A stretch of DNA of 40,747 nucleotides from DATMMS01 sp036824145 (GCA_036824145.1 DAITAT010000010.1:1-40747); one strand, 5' to 3'. Counted from the stretch's first letter, positions 15,772 to 23,284 are shown. Notes: generated from the letters alone by a model not told the origin. Made by a program: numbers and translations.

Positions 15772-16614
15772 CTACCCGAGCCGGTAGGGGATGCCCAGCT
15801 GGTCGAGCCGGGCGCGCATCACGGCGATGGCCTCCGCCGAGCTGTCGACCAAGGTGAAGGCTCGGCCCGCCTGTGCCGCCGCCACCCCGGTGGTCCCCGA
15901 GCCGGCGAAGAAGTCGAGCACGACGTCGTCGGGGCGCGACGACGCCCGCACGATTCGCGACAGGATCGCCAGCGGTTTCTGGGTCGGGTAGCCGGTGCGC
16001 TCGCCGCTGTTGGTGGGGACGACCGTCTGCCACCAGGTGTCGGTGGGGGTCTTGCCTCGGGCCGCCTTCTCGGCGGTCACCAACCCGGGTGCCATGTACG
16101 GGATGCGGTCGAGGTCGTTGTAGTTGAAGACGTAGCGCCGGTGATCCCTGGCATAAACCAGGATGTTGTCGTGCTTGGCCGGCCAGCGGCGCTTCGAGCG
16201 CCCTCCGTAGTCGTAGGCCCAGATCACCTCGTTGAGGAAGTTGTCGCGCCCGAAGATCCCGTCCAGCAGGACCTTGCAGTAGTGGACCTCGCGGTAGTCG
16301 ACGTGCAGATACAGGGTGCCGTGGTCGGCCAGCAGCCGGTGCGCCTCAGTCAGGCGCGGCCGGAGCCAGCCGGTGTAGTCGTCAAAGCTGTCGGGATAGG
16401 ACCGGCGGGCGCCGCGGCTGGTCTTGTAGGGGCGGCCCCCAAAGCCGGTGCGGTCGCCGCTCGCAGACTGGCGCGCTGTCATCCGCGCCAACGACTGCTC
16501 CCGGCCGGTGTTAAAGGGTGGGTCGAGGTAAATCAACCCATAGGTGCCGTCAGCCAGCGCCGGCAGGACCTCGAGGCAGTCGCCCTGGAGCAGCCGGTTA
16601 CGGGTGCCGGTCAC
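15772..16614 (-). CDS. Orphan DNA methyltransferase (N6-adenine/N4-cytosine, beta-class order)
   Basis: SAM-dependent DNA methyltransferase of 280 residues. The catalytic motif DPPF (31-34, context IYLDPPFNTG) comes first and the SAM motif DFFAGSGTTG (234-243) is near the C-terminus, the permuted order of the beta class. Between them lies a target-recognition region of about 190 residues, including YPTQKPLAILSRIV just before motif I. No restriction endonuclease or specificity subunit adjoins it, so it is more likely a regulatory or cell-cycle type methylase than part of a restriction system. The recognition site cannot be read from sequence. The start is GTG 16614, in a GTGA overlap with the stop of the upstream membrane protein gene. 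Confidence 0.88.
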   Translation of the reverse strand: MTGTRNRLLQGDCLEVLPALADGTYGLIYLDPPFNTGREQSLARMTARQSASGDRTGFGGRPYKTSRGARRSYPDSFDDYTGWLRPRLTEAHRLLADHGTLYLHVDYREVHYCKVLLDGIFGRDNFLNEVIWAYDYGGRSKRRWPAKHDNILVYARDHRRYVFNYNDLDRIPYMAPGLVTAEKAARGKTPTDTWWQTVVPTNSGERTGYPTQKPLAILSRIVRASSRPDDVVLDFFAGSGTTGVAAAQAGRAFTLVDSSAEAIAVMRARLDQLGIPYRLG

Positions 16615-17126
16615 CGGGTTCGGTAGCGGCGCCGGCGGCGACGGCTGGTCTCGCGCCGATAGATCGCGGCCACGATCAAGGGCAGCGCCAGGACCAGGCC
16701 GACGAGCCCGCCGAGCAGGGTGGAGAAGTTGGGCAGCAGGGTGGGATCGCTGAGGCCGCGGTAGGTCAGCACCCCGCCCAGGGCAGCGGCCAGCGAGAGG
16801 ATGAAAACCGCCTCCACCATCACCGCGCGGCGTCGCTGGGGCGCGAACAGCCAGAGTATGAGGCGCGGTACCAGCGGCTGGGGCCGGGGGTCCCGACTGA
16901 GCTCCGGCCAGCGGGCGACGCCGTAGCGGTAGGCGGCGATGGCGGCGATGCCGTTAAGGACGATGGTGCTGACGACGGCGCTGGCGGTGATCCCGACACG
17001 AAATGCCGCCAGGTGGGCCATCACGTACGCCGCGACGTTGACCAAGATCAGCCCCACGGGGGTGATCAGCGCCAGCGCCGCCAGCAGCCAGGCCCGGGTC
17101 GAGGTCACCTTCGACTTCGGTGTCTT
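16611..17126 (-). CDS. Four-helix membrane protein, 5' end uncertain at gap
   Basis: A hydrophobic protein with about four membrane segments: LLAALALITPVGLILVNVAA, then VGITASAVVSTIVLNGIAAI, then VEAVFILSLAAALGGVL, and STLLGGLVGLVLALPLIVAA. It ends in the basic tail RRETSRRRRRRYRTR. I do not recognise the family. The frame runs into the N gap at 17126, so the real start is either hidden there or GTG 17108 (165 residues, VTSTRAWLLAALAL), which lacks a clear ribosome-binding site. The 3' end overlaps the DNA methyltransferase start by four bases, implying coupled translation. Confidence 0.65.
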   Translation of the reverse strand, partial: KTPKSKVTSTRAWLLAALALITPVGLILVNVAAYVMAHLAAFRVGITASAVVSTIVLNGIAAIAAYRYGVARWPELSRDPRPQPLVPRLILWLFAPQRRRAVMVEAVFILSLAAALGGVLTYRGLSDPTLLPNFSTLLGGLVGLVLALPLIVAAIYRRETSRRRRRRYRTR

Positions 17127-17226
17127 NNNNNNNNNNNNNNNNNNNNNNNNNNNNNNNNNNNNNNNNNNNNNNNNNNNNNNNNNNNNNNNNNNNNNNNNNN
17201 NNNNNNNNNNNNNNNNNNNNNNNNNN
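17127..17226. other. Assembly gap of 100 N
   Basis: Exactly 100 undetermined bases, a conventional placeholder for an unknown distance between contigs. It interrupts the 5' side of the membrane protein gene and the upstream region of the M16 peptidase gene. Reading frames crossing it are not meaningful. Confidence 0.99.
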
Positions 17227-17256
17227 GCCAAACCGGCCAGTATCCTTGAGCCGATC

Positions 17257-18534
17257 GTGAGTTCCGCGGAGATCTCCACCCTCGACAACGGCCTCACCGT
17301 CCTCACCGTGCCCGGGGGCACGGGCTCGATGTCGGCGATGCTCTTCGTCGGCGCCGGGTCCCGCTACGAGACCCGCGCGGTGGCCGGCACCGCCCACTTC
17401 CTGGAGCACCTCTTCTTCAAGGGAACACCGCGCCGGCCGACAACGCTGCAGATCGCCACCGAGATCGACTCCCTGGGCTGCCGCTTCAACGCCTTCACCA
17501 GCGAGGAGTACACCGCGTACTACGTGAAGGGTGCAGCCGACTACACCGAGCAGGCGGTCGACGTCATCGCCGACATGCTCCGCAATGCCCTGATCCCCGC
17601 CGAAGAGATGGAGCGCGAGCGCGGCGTCGTGCTCGAAGAAATGAAGATGTACGAGGACAATCCGCAGGCCAAGGTCTACCAGCTGATCGGTCGAGCGATC
17701 TATGGCGACACCCCGCTGGGTTGGGGGGTGATCGGCTTCCCGGAGGTGATCAAAGGCGTCTCTCGGGACGAGGTGGTTGCCTATCGCAAGCGCTTCTATG
17801 CGCCCGGGCGGATGACGCTGGTGATCGCCGGCAACGTCACCCACGAGCTCAACCGGAGCCTCGCCGAGCGCCATTTCGCCGACCTGCCGGCGCAGGACCT
17901 CGACCCCGCTCTGCCGGGTACCTTCAGCCCGCCCACCAACGAACACACGGAGCGCGACATCCAGCAGGCCAATGTCTGCCTGGCCCTCCCCGGCCTCTCG
18001 CACTCCGACCCCGAGGAGGACGTCATCGCGGCTCGCATGATGAGCGCCATATTCGGTGGCTCAATGAGCAGCCGGCTATTCATCTCGGTGCGCGAAAGAC
18101 AGGGCCTCTGCTACAGCGTCAGCTCGTCGCTGGACCTCGCCTCGGACATCGGCACCATGGTCATCTATACCGGCACCGACCCCGGTAAGGCGTCGACCGC
18201 TGTCGCCTCAATCGTGGCCGAGATGGAGAAGATCGTCGCCGACGGCGTCAGTCCCGAAGAAGTCGAGAAGGGCAAGGCGATGCTCAAGGGTCGCTACGTT
18301 CTCGACCGCGAGGATTCGATGTCCCAGGGCTACCTGGCCGCCGCCGAACTGCTGTACCGCGGCAAGGTGAGCGACCAGAAGGAGCAGTTCGACCTCATCG
18401 ACACCGTCACCGCTGATGACATCAACGCCGCCGCCACCAAGTACCTGCGCCCGGATCAGATCCGCGGCGCGCTGGTGGCCCCCCCCGGGCTCGACGTCGA
18501 CGCAGTCATCCCAATAGCCGCCCACGCGGCCTAA
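17257..18534 (+). CDS. M16 family zinc peptidase (processing-peptidase-like)
   Basis: Zinc metallopeptidase of 425 residues. The inverted zinc motif HFLEH is at 47-51 and the third ligand lies in the ERERGVVLEEM stretch about 75 residues later. Typical M16 text includes NAFTSEEYTAYY, DNPQAKVYQLIG, GSMSSRLFISVRERQGLCYS in the C-terminal half and KGRYVLDREDSMSQ. This is a single active-subunit gene; such bacterial proteins resemble the mitochondrial processing peptidase beta subunit. The start is taken as GTG 17257, with TATCCT (17241-17246) ten bases upstream, only 30 bases from the gap. An upstream alternative inside the gap cannot be excluded. Confidence 0.9.
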   Translation: MSSAEISTLDNGLTVLTVPGGTGSMSAMLFVGAGSRYETRAVAGTAHFLEHLFFKGTPRRPTTLQIATEIDSLGCRFNAFTSEEYTAYYVKGAADYTEQAVDVIADMLRNALIPAEEMERERGVVLEEMKMYEDNPQAKVYQLIGRAIYGDTPLGWGVIGFPEVIKGVSRDEVVAYRKRFYAPGRMTLVIAGNVTHELNRSLAERHFADLPAQDLDPALPGTFSPPTNEHTERDIQQANVCLALPGLSHSDPEEDVIAARMMSAIFGGSMSSRLFISVRERQGLCYSVSSSLDLASDIGTMVIYTGTDPGKASTAVASIVAEMEKIVADGVSPEEVEKGKAMLKGRYVLDREDSMSQGYLAAAELLYRGKVSDQKEQFDLIDTVTADDINAAATKYLRPDQIRGALVAPPGLDVDAVIPIAAHAA

Positions 18535-18578
18535 AGGGCGGGAGAGTCACCGCCGACAGCCTCCAATGCGCCGCCGTC

Positions 18579-19541
18579 TTAGAGGGCGATGACGCCCGCG
18601 ACGGCTTCGTCGATGGCGTCGAGGGTGGCTTCATCGAGGCGCACCCCTGAGGCCTTGACGTTCTCCTCCACCTGCTCCGGCCGGGCGGCCCCGACCAGGC
18701 ACGCGCTGACGTTGGGCTGACGCAGGACCCAGGCCAGCGCCAGCTGCGACATCGTCAGGCCGGCGCCTTCGGCGATCGGGCGCAGCTTCTGGACCGCGGC
18801 CAGCGTCTCATCGCTGAGGAACTCGCCGATGCTGTTGTTGGTTCGGTCGTCGCCGGCGCGGGAGTCGGGTGGTGGCGCCTCGCCGGGCTTGTACTTGCCG
18901 GTGAGCACGCCCTGGGCCAGCGGCGACCACACCAGCTGACCGATGCCGGCCGCCTCGCACAGCGGGATGACGCTCTTCTCGATCCGCCGGTAGAGCATCG
19001 AGTACTGCGGCTGCGAGCTCACGATCTGGTCGAGGTCGTGCTCGTGGGCAAATTCAATGGCGGCCTGGATCTGCTCCGGGCGCCACTCGCTGATGCCGGC
19101 GTAAAGGATCTTGCCCTGGGTGATCAGGTCGTCCAGCGCCCGCAGGGTCTCCTCCAGCGGCGTGTCATCGTCGTAGCGATGGCATTGGTAAAGGTCGATG
19201 TAGTCGGTGCGCAGGCGTCGCAGGCTCCCCTCCACAGACTCGAAGATGTGCTTGCGCGACAGCCCGCGGTTGTTGGCGTTGTCGCTCATCGGCCAGAAGC
19301 ACTTGGTGGCGAGTACGTAATCCGAACGGGTGATCCCGTCGAGGGCCTTGCCCAGCTCGGTCTCGCCGGCGCCGACGTGGTAGATGTCGGCGGTGTCGAA
19401 GAGGATGACCCCGAGGTCGAAGGCGCGGCGGACGCAGGCGGTGCTGGTTTCGCTGTCGACCTGGTTGCCGTACGTCAGCCAGGAGCCAAGGGCGATGCTG
19501 CTGACCGTGAGGCCGCTCCTGCCGAGCTGGCGGTATTCCAC
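18579..19541 (-). CDS. Aldo/keto reductase
   Basis: NADPH-dependent aldo/keto reductase of 320 residues with a TIM-barrel fold. The catalytic tetrad is visible as Asp49 and Tyr54 (FDTADIYHVG), Lys80 (VLATKCFW) and His121 (YQCHRYD). The NADPH-binding C-terminal part includes WSPLAQGVLTGKY and CLVGAARPEQVEEN. The overall text is closest to the Kv-beta/YghZ-like group of the superfamily. The substrate is unknown. The start is GTG 19541, seven bases after TACAGT on the minus strand. It is divergent from the Smr-like gene, and the two starts are only 24 bases apart. Confidence 0.92.
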   Translation of the reverse strand: MEYRQLGRSGLTVSSIALGSWLTYGNQVDSETSTACVRRAFDLGVILFDTADIYHVGAGETELGKALDGITRSDYVLATKCFWPMSDNANNRGLSRKHIFESVEGSLRRLRTDYIDLYQCHRYDDDTPLEETLRALDDLITQGKILYAGISEWRPEQIQAAIEFAHEHDLDQIVSSQPQYSMLYRRIEKSVIPLCEAAGIGQLVWSPLAQGVLTGKYKPGEAPPPDSRAGDDRTNNSIGEFLSDETLAAVQKLRPIAEGAGLTMSQLALAWVLRQPNVSACLVGAARPEQVEENVKASGVRLDEATLDAIDEAVAGVIAL

Positions 19542-19548
19542 CCGGCAG

Positions 19549-19558
19549 ACTGTACATT
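19549..19558. promoter_or_regulatory. Face-to-face overlapping -10 boxes (TACAGT minus, TACATT plus)
   Basis: The minus-strand TACAGT occupies 19549-19554 and is seven bases from GTG 19541. The plus-strand TACATT occupies 19553-19558 and is six bases from ATG 19565. The boxes share two base pairs at the centre of TGTACA. Both genes would be leaderless and their promoters would compete for the same DNA. Confidence 0.65.
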
Positions 19559-19564
19559 GAGCCC

Positions 19565-19957
19565 ATGCCCCGCCGCCGTCCCCGGCCGTGGCAGGTCGAG
19601 AATCGGCCTCGCCCCGGACCCAGAACCACCAGCCGCGTCCGCCTGGTCGACGTCCATGGCTATGACGTGCTGGGCGCGGTCGACCTCGTCCGCCTTGCGG
19701 TCCAGGAGGCGTACGCCAACGGCTACGAGGCCGTCGAGGTACTCCATGGGGCCCGCGATGTCACCAGCCACGTCGGCGCCGGTGAGGGGCGCGGAGCCAT
19801 CAAGTGGGAGCTCCGGGGGATGCTGGACCGGGGCGAGTTCAGTGCCCTGGTCGCGTCCAGCGAGGCGATCGAGGGCAGCTTGCGGCTGCGCCTCCGGGCG
19901 AACCCTAAGCCGCGGCCGGAGCGGTGGACTTTGCCAACGCCGCCTTCGCGGCGGTAG
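19565..19957 (+). CDS. Smr-domain-like protein
   Basis: A 130-residue basic protein resembling the Smr (MutS2 C-terminal-like) nuclease or RNA-binding domain. It has VDVHGYDVLGAVDLVRLAV early on (the LDLHG-type opening), VLHGARDV in the middle, and GRGAIKWELRGML, corresponding to the G-x-G-x-LR end of the Smr fold. A stretch RDVTSHVGAGE separates the last two, slightly longer than usual. The N-terminal 25 residues and the last 15 are Arg/Pro rich. Stand-alone Smr proteins are common, and their role (nicking, ribosome rescue) is not certain. The start is ATG 19565, six bases after TACATT. Its last 53 bases overlap the converging small gene. Confidence 0.7.
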   Translation: MPRRRPRPWQVENRPRPGPRTTSRVRLVDVHGYDVLGAVDLVRLAVQEAYANGYEAVEVLHGARDVTSHVGAGEGRGAIKWELRGMLDRGEFSALVASSEAIEGSLRLRLRANPKPRPERWTLPTPPSRR

Positions 19958-20165
19958 CCGAGACTTCGCGCTCGATCAACTTCTGCCGCCAGTCCAGGAG
20001 CAGGTCGCAGAACTCTGAGACGCCCAGCTCGTGGCGCTCGAAGCGCTCGCTGCGGTCGTCGAGGAGTTCGACTGTGATCAGCCTGCCGGTGACCTCGACG
20101 AGACGGCCTGGGAGACCCAGGTCTTTGATCAGCTTCTCGATTGTCTTGCTGTCCATCGTGTTCAT
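19905..20165 (-). CDS. Small protein of unknown function
   Basis: An 86-residue protein. The N-terminal half, SKTIEKLIKDLGLPGRLVEV and then TGRLITVELLDDRSERFERH, looks like a small beta-rich module, followed by the helical CDLLLDWRQKLIEREVSATA and an Ala-rich tail. No family is recognised. I chose ATG 20165 because AAGGA lies eight bases upstream; ATG 20156 is an alternative and the longer open frame to 20297 has no support. The 3' end overlaps the Smr-like gene tail-to-tail by 53 bases. Bases 20166-20366 to its right hold only its leader and the nth promoter region, with no other gene that I can see. Confidence 0.6.
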   Translation of the reverse strand: MNTMDSKTIEKLIKDLGLPGRLVEVTGRLITVELLDDRSERFERHELGVSEFCDLLLDWRQKLIEREVSATAAKAALAKSTAPAAA

Positions 20166-20366
20166 GTCTCTGTCCTTGTCACTAAGCAGGCCGGTTTTCT
20201 TTTCGTCCTCTCCGTGATAGCCCTGGTGCCTGGTGGGGACGGGAAAGAACCGGTTAAGAAATGTTTGGAAATCCACGATGTGGCTTACCCGGTACATCCC
20301 GTTTCAAACCCGTGCCGCCGATCTCGCCATAGGCCCCAGGATTGCGCTCTCACCGAGAATTGCCGG

Positions 20367-21116
20367 ATGCCAAAGATCGCCACCAAGGCCAGCCCTCGAT
20401 CCGTGGCGGCGCGCACCCGCCGGCCCAAGGCCCGGGCGCGGCGGGAGCCCCGCATCAAGCTCGGCACCAAAGCCGAGATCTTCGCGCGCGCAAGGCTGGC
20501 CGAAGGGCGGCTGGCGGCGGCCTATCCGCAGGCCGAGTGCGCCCTTGTCCATCACAACCCGCTGCAGCTCCTGATTGCAACCATCCTCAGCGCCCAGTGC
20601 ACCGACGAGCGGGTGAACCGGGTCACCCCCGCCCTCTTCAAGCGCTTCCCCGATGCGCGCGCCTTCGCCGAGGCCGATCCCGCCGAGCTCGAGAACATGA
20701 TCCAGCCGACCGGGTTCTTTCGTGCCAAGACGAGGTCGATCATCGGCTGCTGCAAAGCCCTGGTGGATCGTTTCGACGGTCAGGTGCCGCCGCGGATGGA
20801 GGACCTCGTGACGCTGCCGGGGGTCGGGCGCAAGACCGCCAACGTTGTCCTGGGAGTGGCCTTTGGCTTGCCCGGGCTGGCGGTGGATACCCACGTCACG
20901 CGTCTCAGCGCGAGGCTGGGCCTGACCCGGCAGAAGGACCCGGTCAAGATCGAGGCCGAGGTCTGCAGGATGCTGCCTCCGGAGACGTGGTCAGACTTCG
21001 GGTTGCGCCTGATCATGCACGGACGCCGGGTCTGCAACGCACGCAAGCCCGACTGCCCCGCCTGCGCCCTCAACGACTTCTGCCCCAGCTCGTCGGTCCT
21101 GCGTGGAGGTGACTGA
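20367..21116 (+). CDS. nth: Endonuclease III
   Basis: DNA glycosylase/AP lyase that removes oxidised pyrimidines in base-excision repair. It has 249 residues with an extra basic N-terminal tail of about 30 residues. Diagnostic sites are LPGVGRKTANVVLG with catalytic Lys156, VDTHVTRLSARLGL with catalytic Asp174, and the [4Fe-4S] cluster Cys223, 230, 233 and 239 with the C-x6-C-x2-C-x5-C spacing. The start is ATG 20367; GAGAAT sits exactly six bases upstream and may be a variant of the TAGAAT box. The longer open frame from 20031 covers a different gene's leader and is not used. The stop TGA touches the rpsF promoter. Confidence 0.93.
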   Translation: MPKIATKASPRSVAARTRRPKARARREPRIKLGTKAEIFARARLAEGRLAAAYPQAECALVHHNPLQLLIATILSAQCTDERVNRVTPALFKRFPDARAFAEADPAELENMIQPTGFFRAKTRSIIGCCKALVDRFDGQVPPRMEDLVTLPGVGRKTANVVLGVAFGLPGLAVDTHVTRLSARLGLTRQKDPVKIEAEVCRMLPPETWSDFGLRLIMHGRRVCNARKPDCPACALNDFCPSSSVLRGGD

Positions 21117-21122
21117 TAGAAT
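21114..21122 (+). promoter_or_regulatory. Extended -10 (TGATAGAAT) of the rpsF operon
   Basis: TAGAAT at 21117-21122 preceded by TGA, which is both the nth stop codon and the TGN of an extended -10. The transcript would start near 21129, leaving a leader of about 77 bases before rpsF. Confidence 0.7.
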
Positions 21123-21142
21123 CGCCGCCTCAACCTTTCTGA

Positions 21143-21175
21143 CCGTCCCGGCGGCTCGAATTTACGAGCGGGAGG
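21143..21175 (+). promoter_or_regulatory. Leader hairpin of rpsF-ssb-rpsR, candidate S6:S18 autoregulatory site
   Basis: Stem GCTCG (21154-21158) with CGAGC (21165-21169) around loop AATTTA is extended by CCC (21147-21149) with GGG (21170-21172) across a four-base GGCG bulge, and by CC/GG outside a small internal loop. S6-S18 complexes regulate their own operons in many bacteria by binding a bulged leader stem. Whether this stem has the conserved CCG contact is not clear. The structure is seen; the regulatory role is inferred. Confidence 0.45.
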
Positions 21176-21205
21176 CGGCCAAACCCGAAGGAAGGAGGTA
21201 CTTTT

Positions 21206-21724
21206 TTGACGTCCTACGAGCTGATGTTCATCGTCAAGCCAGAGCTCGACGACGAGCAGCTTGCGACAGCCACTGACCGCGTCCACCAGTTGGTGGTGGC
21301 CAATGGCGGCAATGTAACCAAGACCGCGGCATGGGGTAAGCGGCGCCTGGCCTATCGTGTCGGGCAGTTCCGCGAGGGCCACTACGTGGTCTCCAACTTC
21401 GATATCGGCAGTGACAAGATCGTCGAGCTGGAGCGCGTCCTCAAGATCTCCGACACCGTTTTCCGGCACCTGCTGGTGCGTCGCGACACCCCGGCGATCG
21501 GGCAGATCGAGGTGGTCGTGCCTGAGGCGTCGGCTGAGGACATCGCGGCGATCTACCAGCCGCCCACCGACGAGGGTCCGGCGACCTACAACGAGGAGGA
21601 CGTCGATGGCATCGCCGCCGACGCCGAGCTAGAGTCAACCAAGGTGGACCACGCAAGCGAGCCCACCATCGCGCCAGAGCCCGCGGCTGAGACTGCGGCA
21701 CCCGAGAAGGAGGCTGCCCCATGA
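21206..21724 (+). CDS. rpsF: Ribosomal protein bS6
   Basis: 30S subunit protein that pairs with bS18 on the platform. The S6 fold is visible in YELMFIVKPELDDEQLAT, the basic KRRLAYRVGQFREGHYVVSNFD stretch (shortened here: RRLAYRVGQFREGHYVV) and VFRHLLVRRDT. At 172 residues it is longer than typical S6 because of a C-terminal tail (about 105-172) rich in Glu, Ala and Pro. Tails of this sort vary between phyla. The start is TTG 21206, fixed by a strong AGGAGG (21193-21198) with seven bases of spacing. It is first in rpsF-ssb-rpsR and overlaps ssb by ATGA. Confidence 0.95.
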   Translation: MTSYELMFIVKPELDDEQLATATDRVHQLVVANGGNVTKTAAWGKRRLAYRVGQFREGHYVVSNFDIGSDKIVELERVLKISDTVFRHLLVRRDTPAIGQIEVVVPEASAEDIAAIYQPPTDEGPATYNEEDVDGIAADAELESTKVDHASEPTIAPEPAAETAAPEKEAAP

Positions 21725-22218
21725 ACCTCAATAAGGCAATGCTCATCGGCCGCCTGACCCGCGACCCCGAGATGCGCTACACGCAGTCGGGCACCGCGAT
21801 GACCCGCTTCGGGATCGCCACCAACCGTTATGGCACCGGCCCGGATGGCGAGCGCAAGGAGTTCACCGATTTCCACAACGTGGTGGCGTGGAACCAGGGC
21901 AAGCGCAACCTCGCCGAGATCTGCGCCCAGTACCTCAAGAAGGGCTCGATGGTCTATGTCGAGGGCAGGCTGCAGACGCGCTCATGGGAGGGCCAGGACG
22001 GCCAGAAGCGCACCACCACCGAGATCAACGCCCAGGACGTTCAATTCCTCGAGTCGCGTGGCTCAGGCGGTGGCGGCAGCGGTGGCGGAGAGGCCATCTC
22101 TGAGGCGGAGTTCGCGCCGACCCCGGGAGCAGCCGCGCCCGCCACGGCAGGGGCTCCGGCCGCGGCCGCGGCACCGCAGGACGCCCAGGACATCGACCCG
22201 GATGACATTCCCTTCTGA
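21721..22218 (+). CDS. ssb: Single-stranded DNA-binding protein
   Basis: Tetrameric ssDNA-binding protein of 165 residues needed for replication and repair. The OB fold spans about 1-112 (LIGRLTRDPEMRYTQSG, FHNVVAWNQGKRNLAEICAQ shortened, YVEGRLQTRSWEG). A flexible Gly/Ala/Pro linker with a GGGGSGGG run follows, and the C-terminal tip DPDDIPF is the acidic partner-binding peptide. The start ATG 21721 overlaps the rpsF stop. It is located between the two ribosomal protein genes, as in most bacteria. Here rplI does not follow rpsR. Confidence 0.96.
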   Translation: MNLNKAMLIGRLTRDPEMRYTQSGTAMTRFGIATNRYGTGPDGERKEFTDFHNVVAWNQGKRNLAEICAQYLKKGSMVYVEGRLQTRSWEGQDGQKRTTTEINAQDVQFLESRGSGGGGSGGGEAISEAEFAPTPGAAAPATAGAPAAAAAPQDAQDIDPDDIPF

Positions 22219-22220
22219 CC

Positions 22221-22460
22221 ATGGCGATGGCTGACATGGATCGCGGCCCGCGCCGCCAGCATCGCAAGGTCTGTAGCTTCTGCGTCGAGAAGATCGAGGA
22301 GATCGACTACAAGGAGGTGGCACGGCTGCGCCGTTTCATCTCCGAGCGCGGCAAGATCCTGCCGCGGCGTGTCACCGGGACCTGCGCCCGCCACCAGCGC
22401 CGCCTCACCATCGCCCTCAAGCGGGCTCGGCACATCGCCCTCCTGCCGTACACGTCGTAG
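22221..22460 (+). CDS. rpsR: Ribosomal protein bS18, zinc-binding (C+) form
   Basis: Small subunit protein of 79 residues, partner of bS6. The S18 core is plain: IDYKEVARLRRFISERGKIL, RRVTGTCARHQRRLTIALKR and ending ALLPYTS. It carries CSFC near residue 18 and CARH at about 54, giving four possible zinc ligands (Cys, Cys, Cys, His), the C+ form known in part of the bacteria; E. coli and B. subtilis S18 lack this set. ATG 22221 lies two bases after the ssb stop; a second ATG three codons in is an alternative. C+/C- forms of ribosomal proteins are often linked to zinc supply, but no zinc-regulated paralog is in the window. Confidence 0.95.
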   Translation: MAMADMDRGPRRQHRKVCSFCVEKIEEIDYKEVARLRRFISERGKILPRRVTGTCARHQRRLTIALKRARHIALLPYTS

Positions 22461-22495
22461 ATCGCTCACTGACAGTCCGGTTGGGTCTCCGCTGA

Positions 22496-23281
22496 GTGGC
22501 TGACAGGCCCTTGCTCGACCACTTTGCGGTCGGCGTGAACAGCGTCGACGAGGCCCTTGCGCGTGCCGCCCGCGGCGCCGGAGGGCGGGAGGTGGCGCGC
22601 TTCACCGAGAAGAGCTGGCGCGGTGCCCAGGCGCAGTTTGCGGGCGGCATCCGCCTCGAGGCCCTGGAGCCGATCCCCGATCCCGAGGACGATTTCCTGC
22701 TCCGCTTTCTCGAGCACAGCGGTGAAGGCCCGCACCATTTCACCTTCAAGGTGCCGGACATCGTGGCCCGGATCGAACGGCTGCGCTCGCTTGGCATCGA
22801 GCCGATCAAGATCGACCTCAGCGACCCCGGTTGGCGGGAATGTTTCTTGCATCCCCGCCTCGGGCTGGGCGCCGTGATCCAGCTGGCCCAGCAGGGCGGC
22901 GCCTGGTCCGCGGAGCGCGAACCGGCACCCAAGGACGGTAGCTTGATCGAGGCCGAATTCCTGGGCGCGGAGCTGCGCTGCACCGACCTCGGGGTTGCCG
23001 AGACCGTCTTCGCGCAGGCGCTCGAGGGCTCGTCGGAGCAGCTCGATGGCGGTGTCGCCTACTCGTGGCCGGGTTCCGGCACCCTGGTCGTGCGCCCAGC
23101 CGACGGCCGCGGATATGTCGAAGCGGTGGTCTTCCGGATCTTGAGCTTGCCCCCCGGAAGAGAGATGCCCGGCCGCGAGGGGCTGCTCTATCAAGGGCCG
23201 ACCAAGGTGGTCAGGATCGACTCTGACGAGCCCTGGCCGACCCCGCTGAAATCGGCCGTCGACGGAGACGCTGTCCGATAG
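22496..23281 (+). CDS. VOC/glyoxalase superfamily protein
   Basis: A 261-residue protein with a vicinal-oxygen-chelate type module in the N-terminal 135 residues: LLDHFAVGVNSVDEALAR, FLEHSGEGPHHFTFKVPDI and FLHPRLGLGAVIQLAQ resemble methylmalonyl-CoA epimerase or dioxygenase-like VOC domains, with His9, His78/79 and a later acidic residue as possible metal ligands. A second, weaker copy of the module may follow (about 150-235, ELRCTDLGVAETVFAQAL). The reaction is unknown. The start is GTG 22496, chosen as the first in-frame start; no ribosome-binding site or clear -10 box is visible. The TAG stop is part of the next gene's TAGAAT box. Confidence 0.7.
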   Translation: MADRPLLDHFAVGVNSVDEALARAARGAGGREVARFTEKSWRGAQAQFAGGIRLEALEPIPDPEDDFLLRFLEHSGEGPHHFTFKVPDIVARIERLRSLGIEPIKIDLSDPGWRECFLHPRLGLGAVIQLAQQGGAWSAEREPAPKDGSLIEAEFLGAELRCTDLGVAETVFAQALEGSSEQLDGGVAYSWPGSGTLVVRPADGRGYVEAVVFRILSLPPGREMPGREGLLYQGPTKVVRIDSDEPWPTPLKSAVDGDAVR

Positions 23282-23284
23282 AAT
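23279..23284 (+). promoter_or_regulatory. TAGAAT -10 box of the aminotransferase-serA operon
   Basis: TAGAAT overlaps the TAG stop codon of the preceding gene and ends ten bases before ATG 23295, so the leader is only about four bases. Confidence 0.65.

Noticed and set aside
16939..18003. Open frames reading through the 100 N gaps (also at 36384-37396)
   Set aside because: Undetermined bases cannot carry a reading frame; the gap length is a placeholder.
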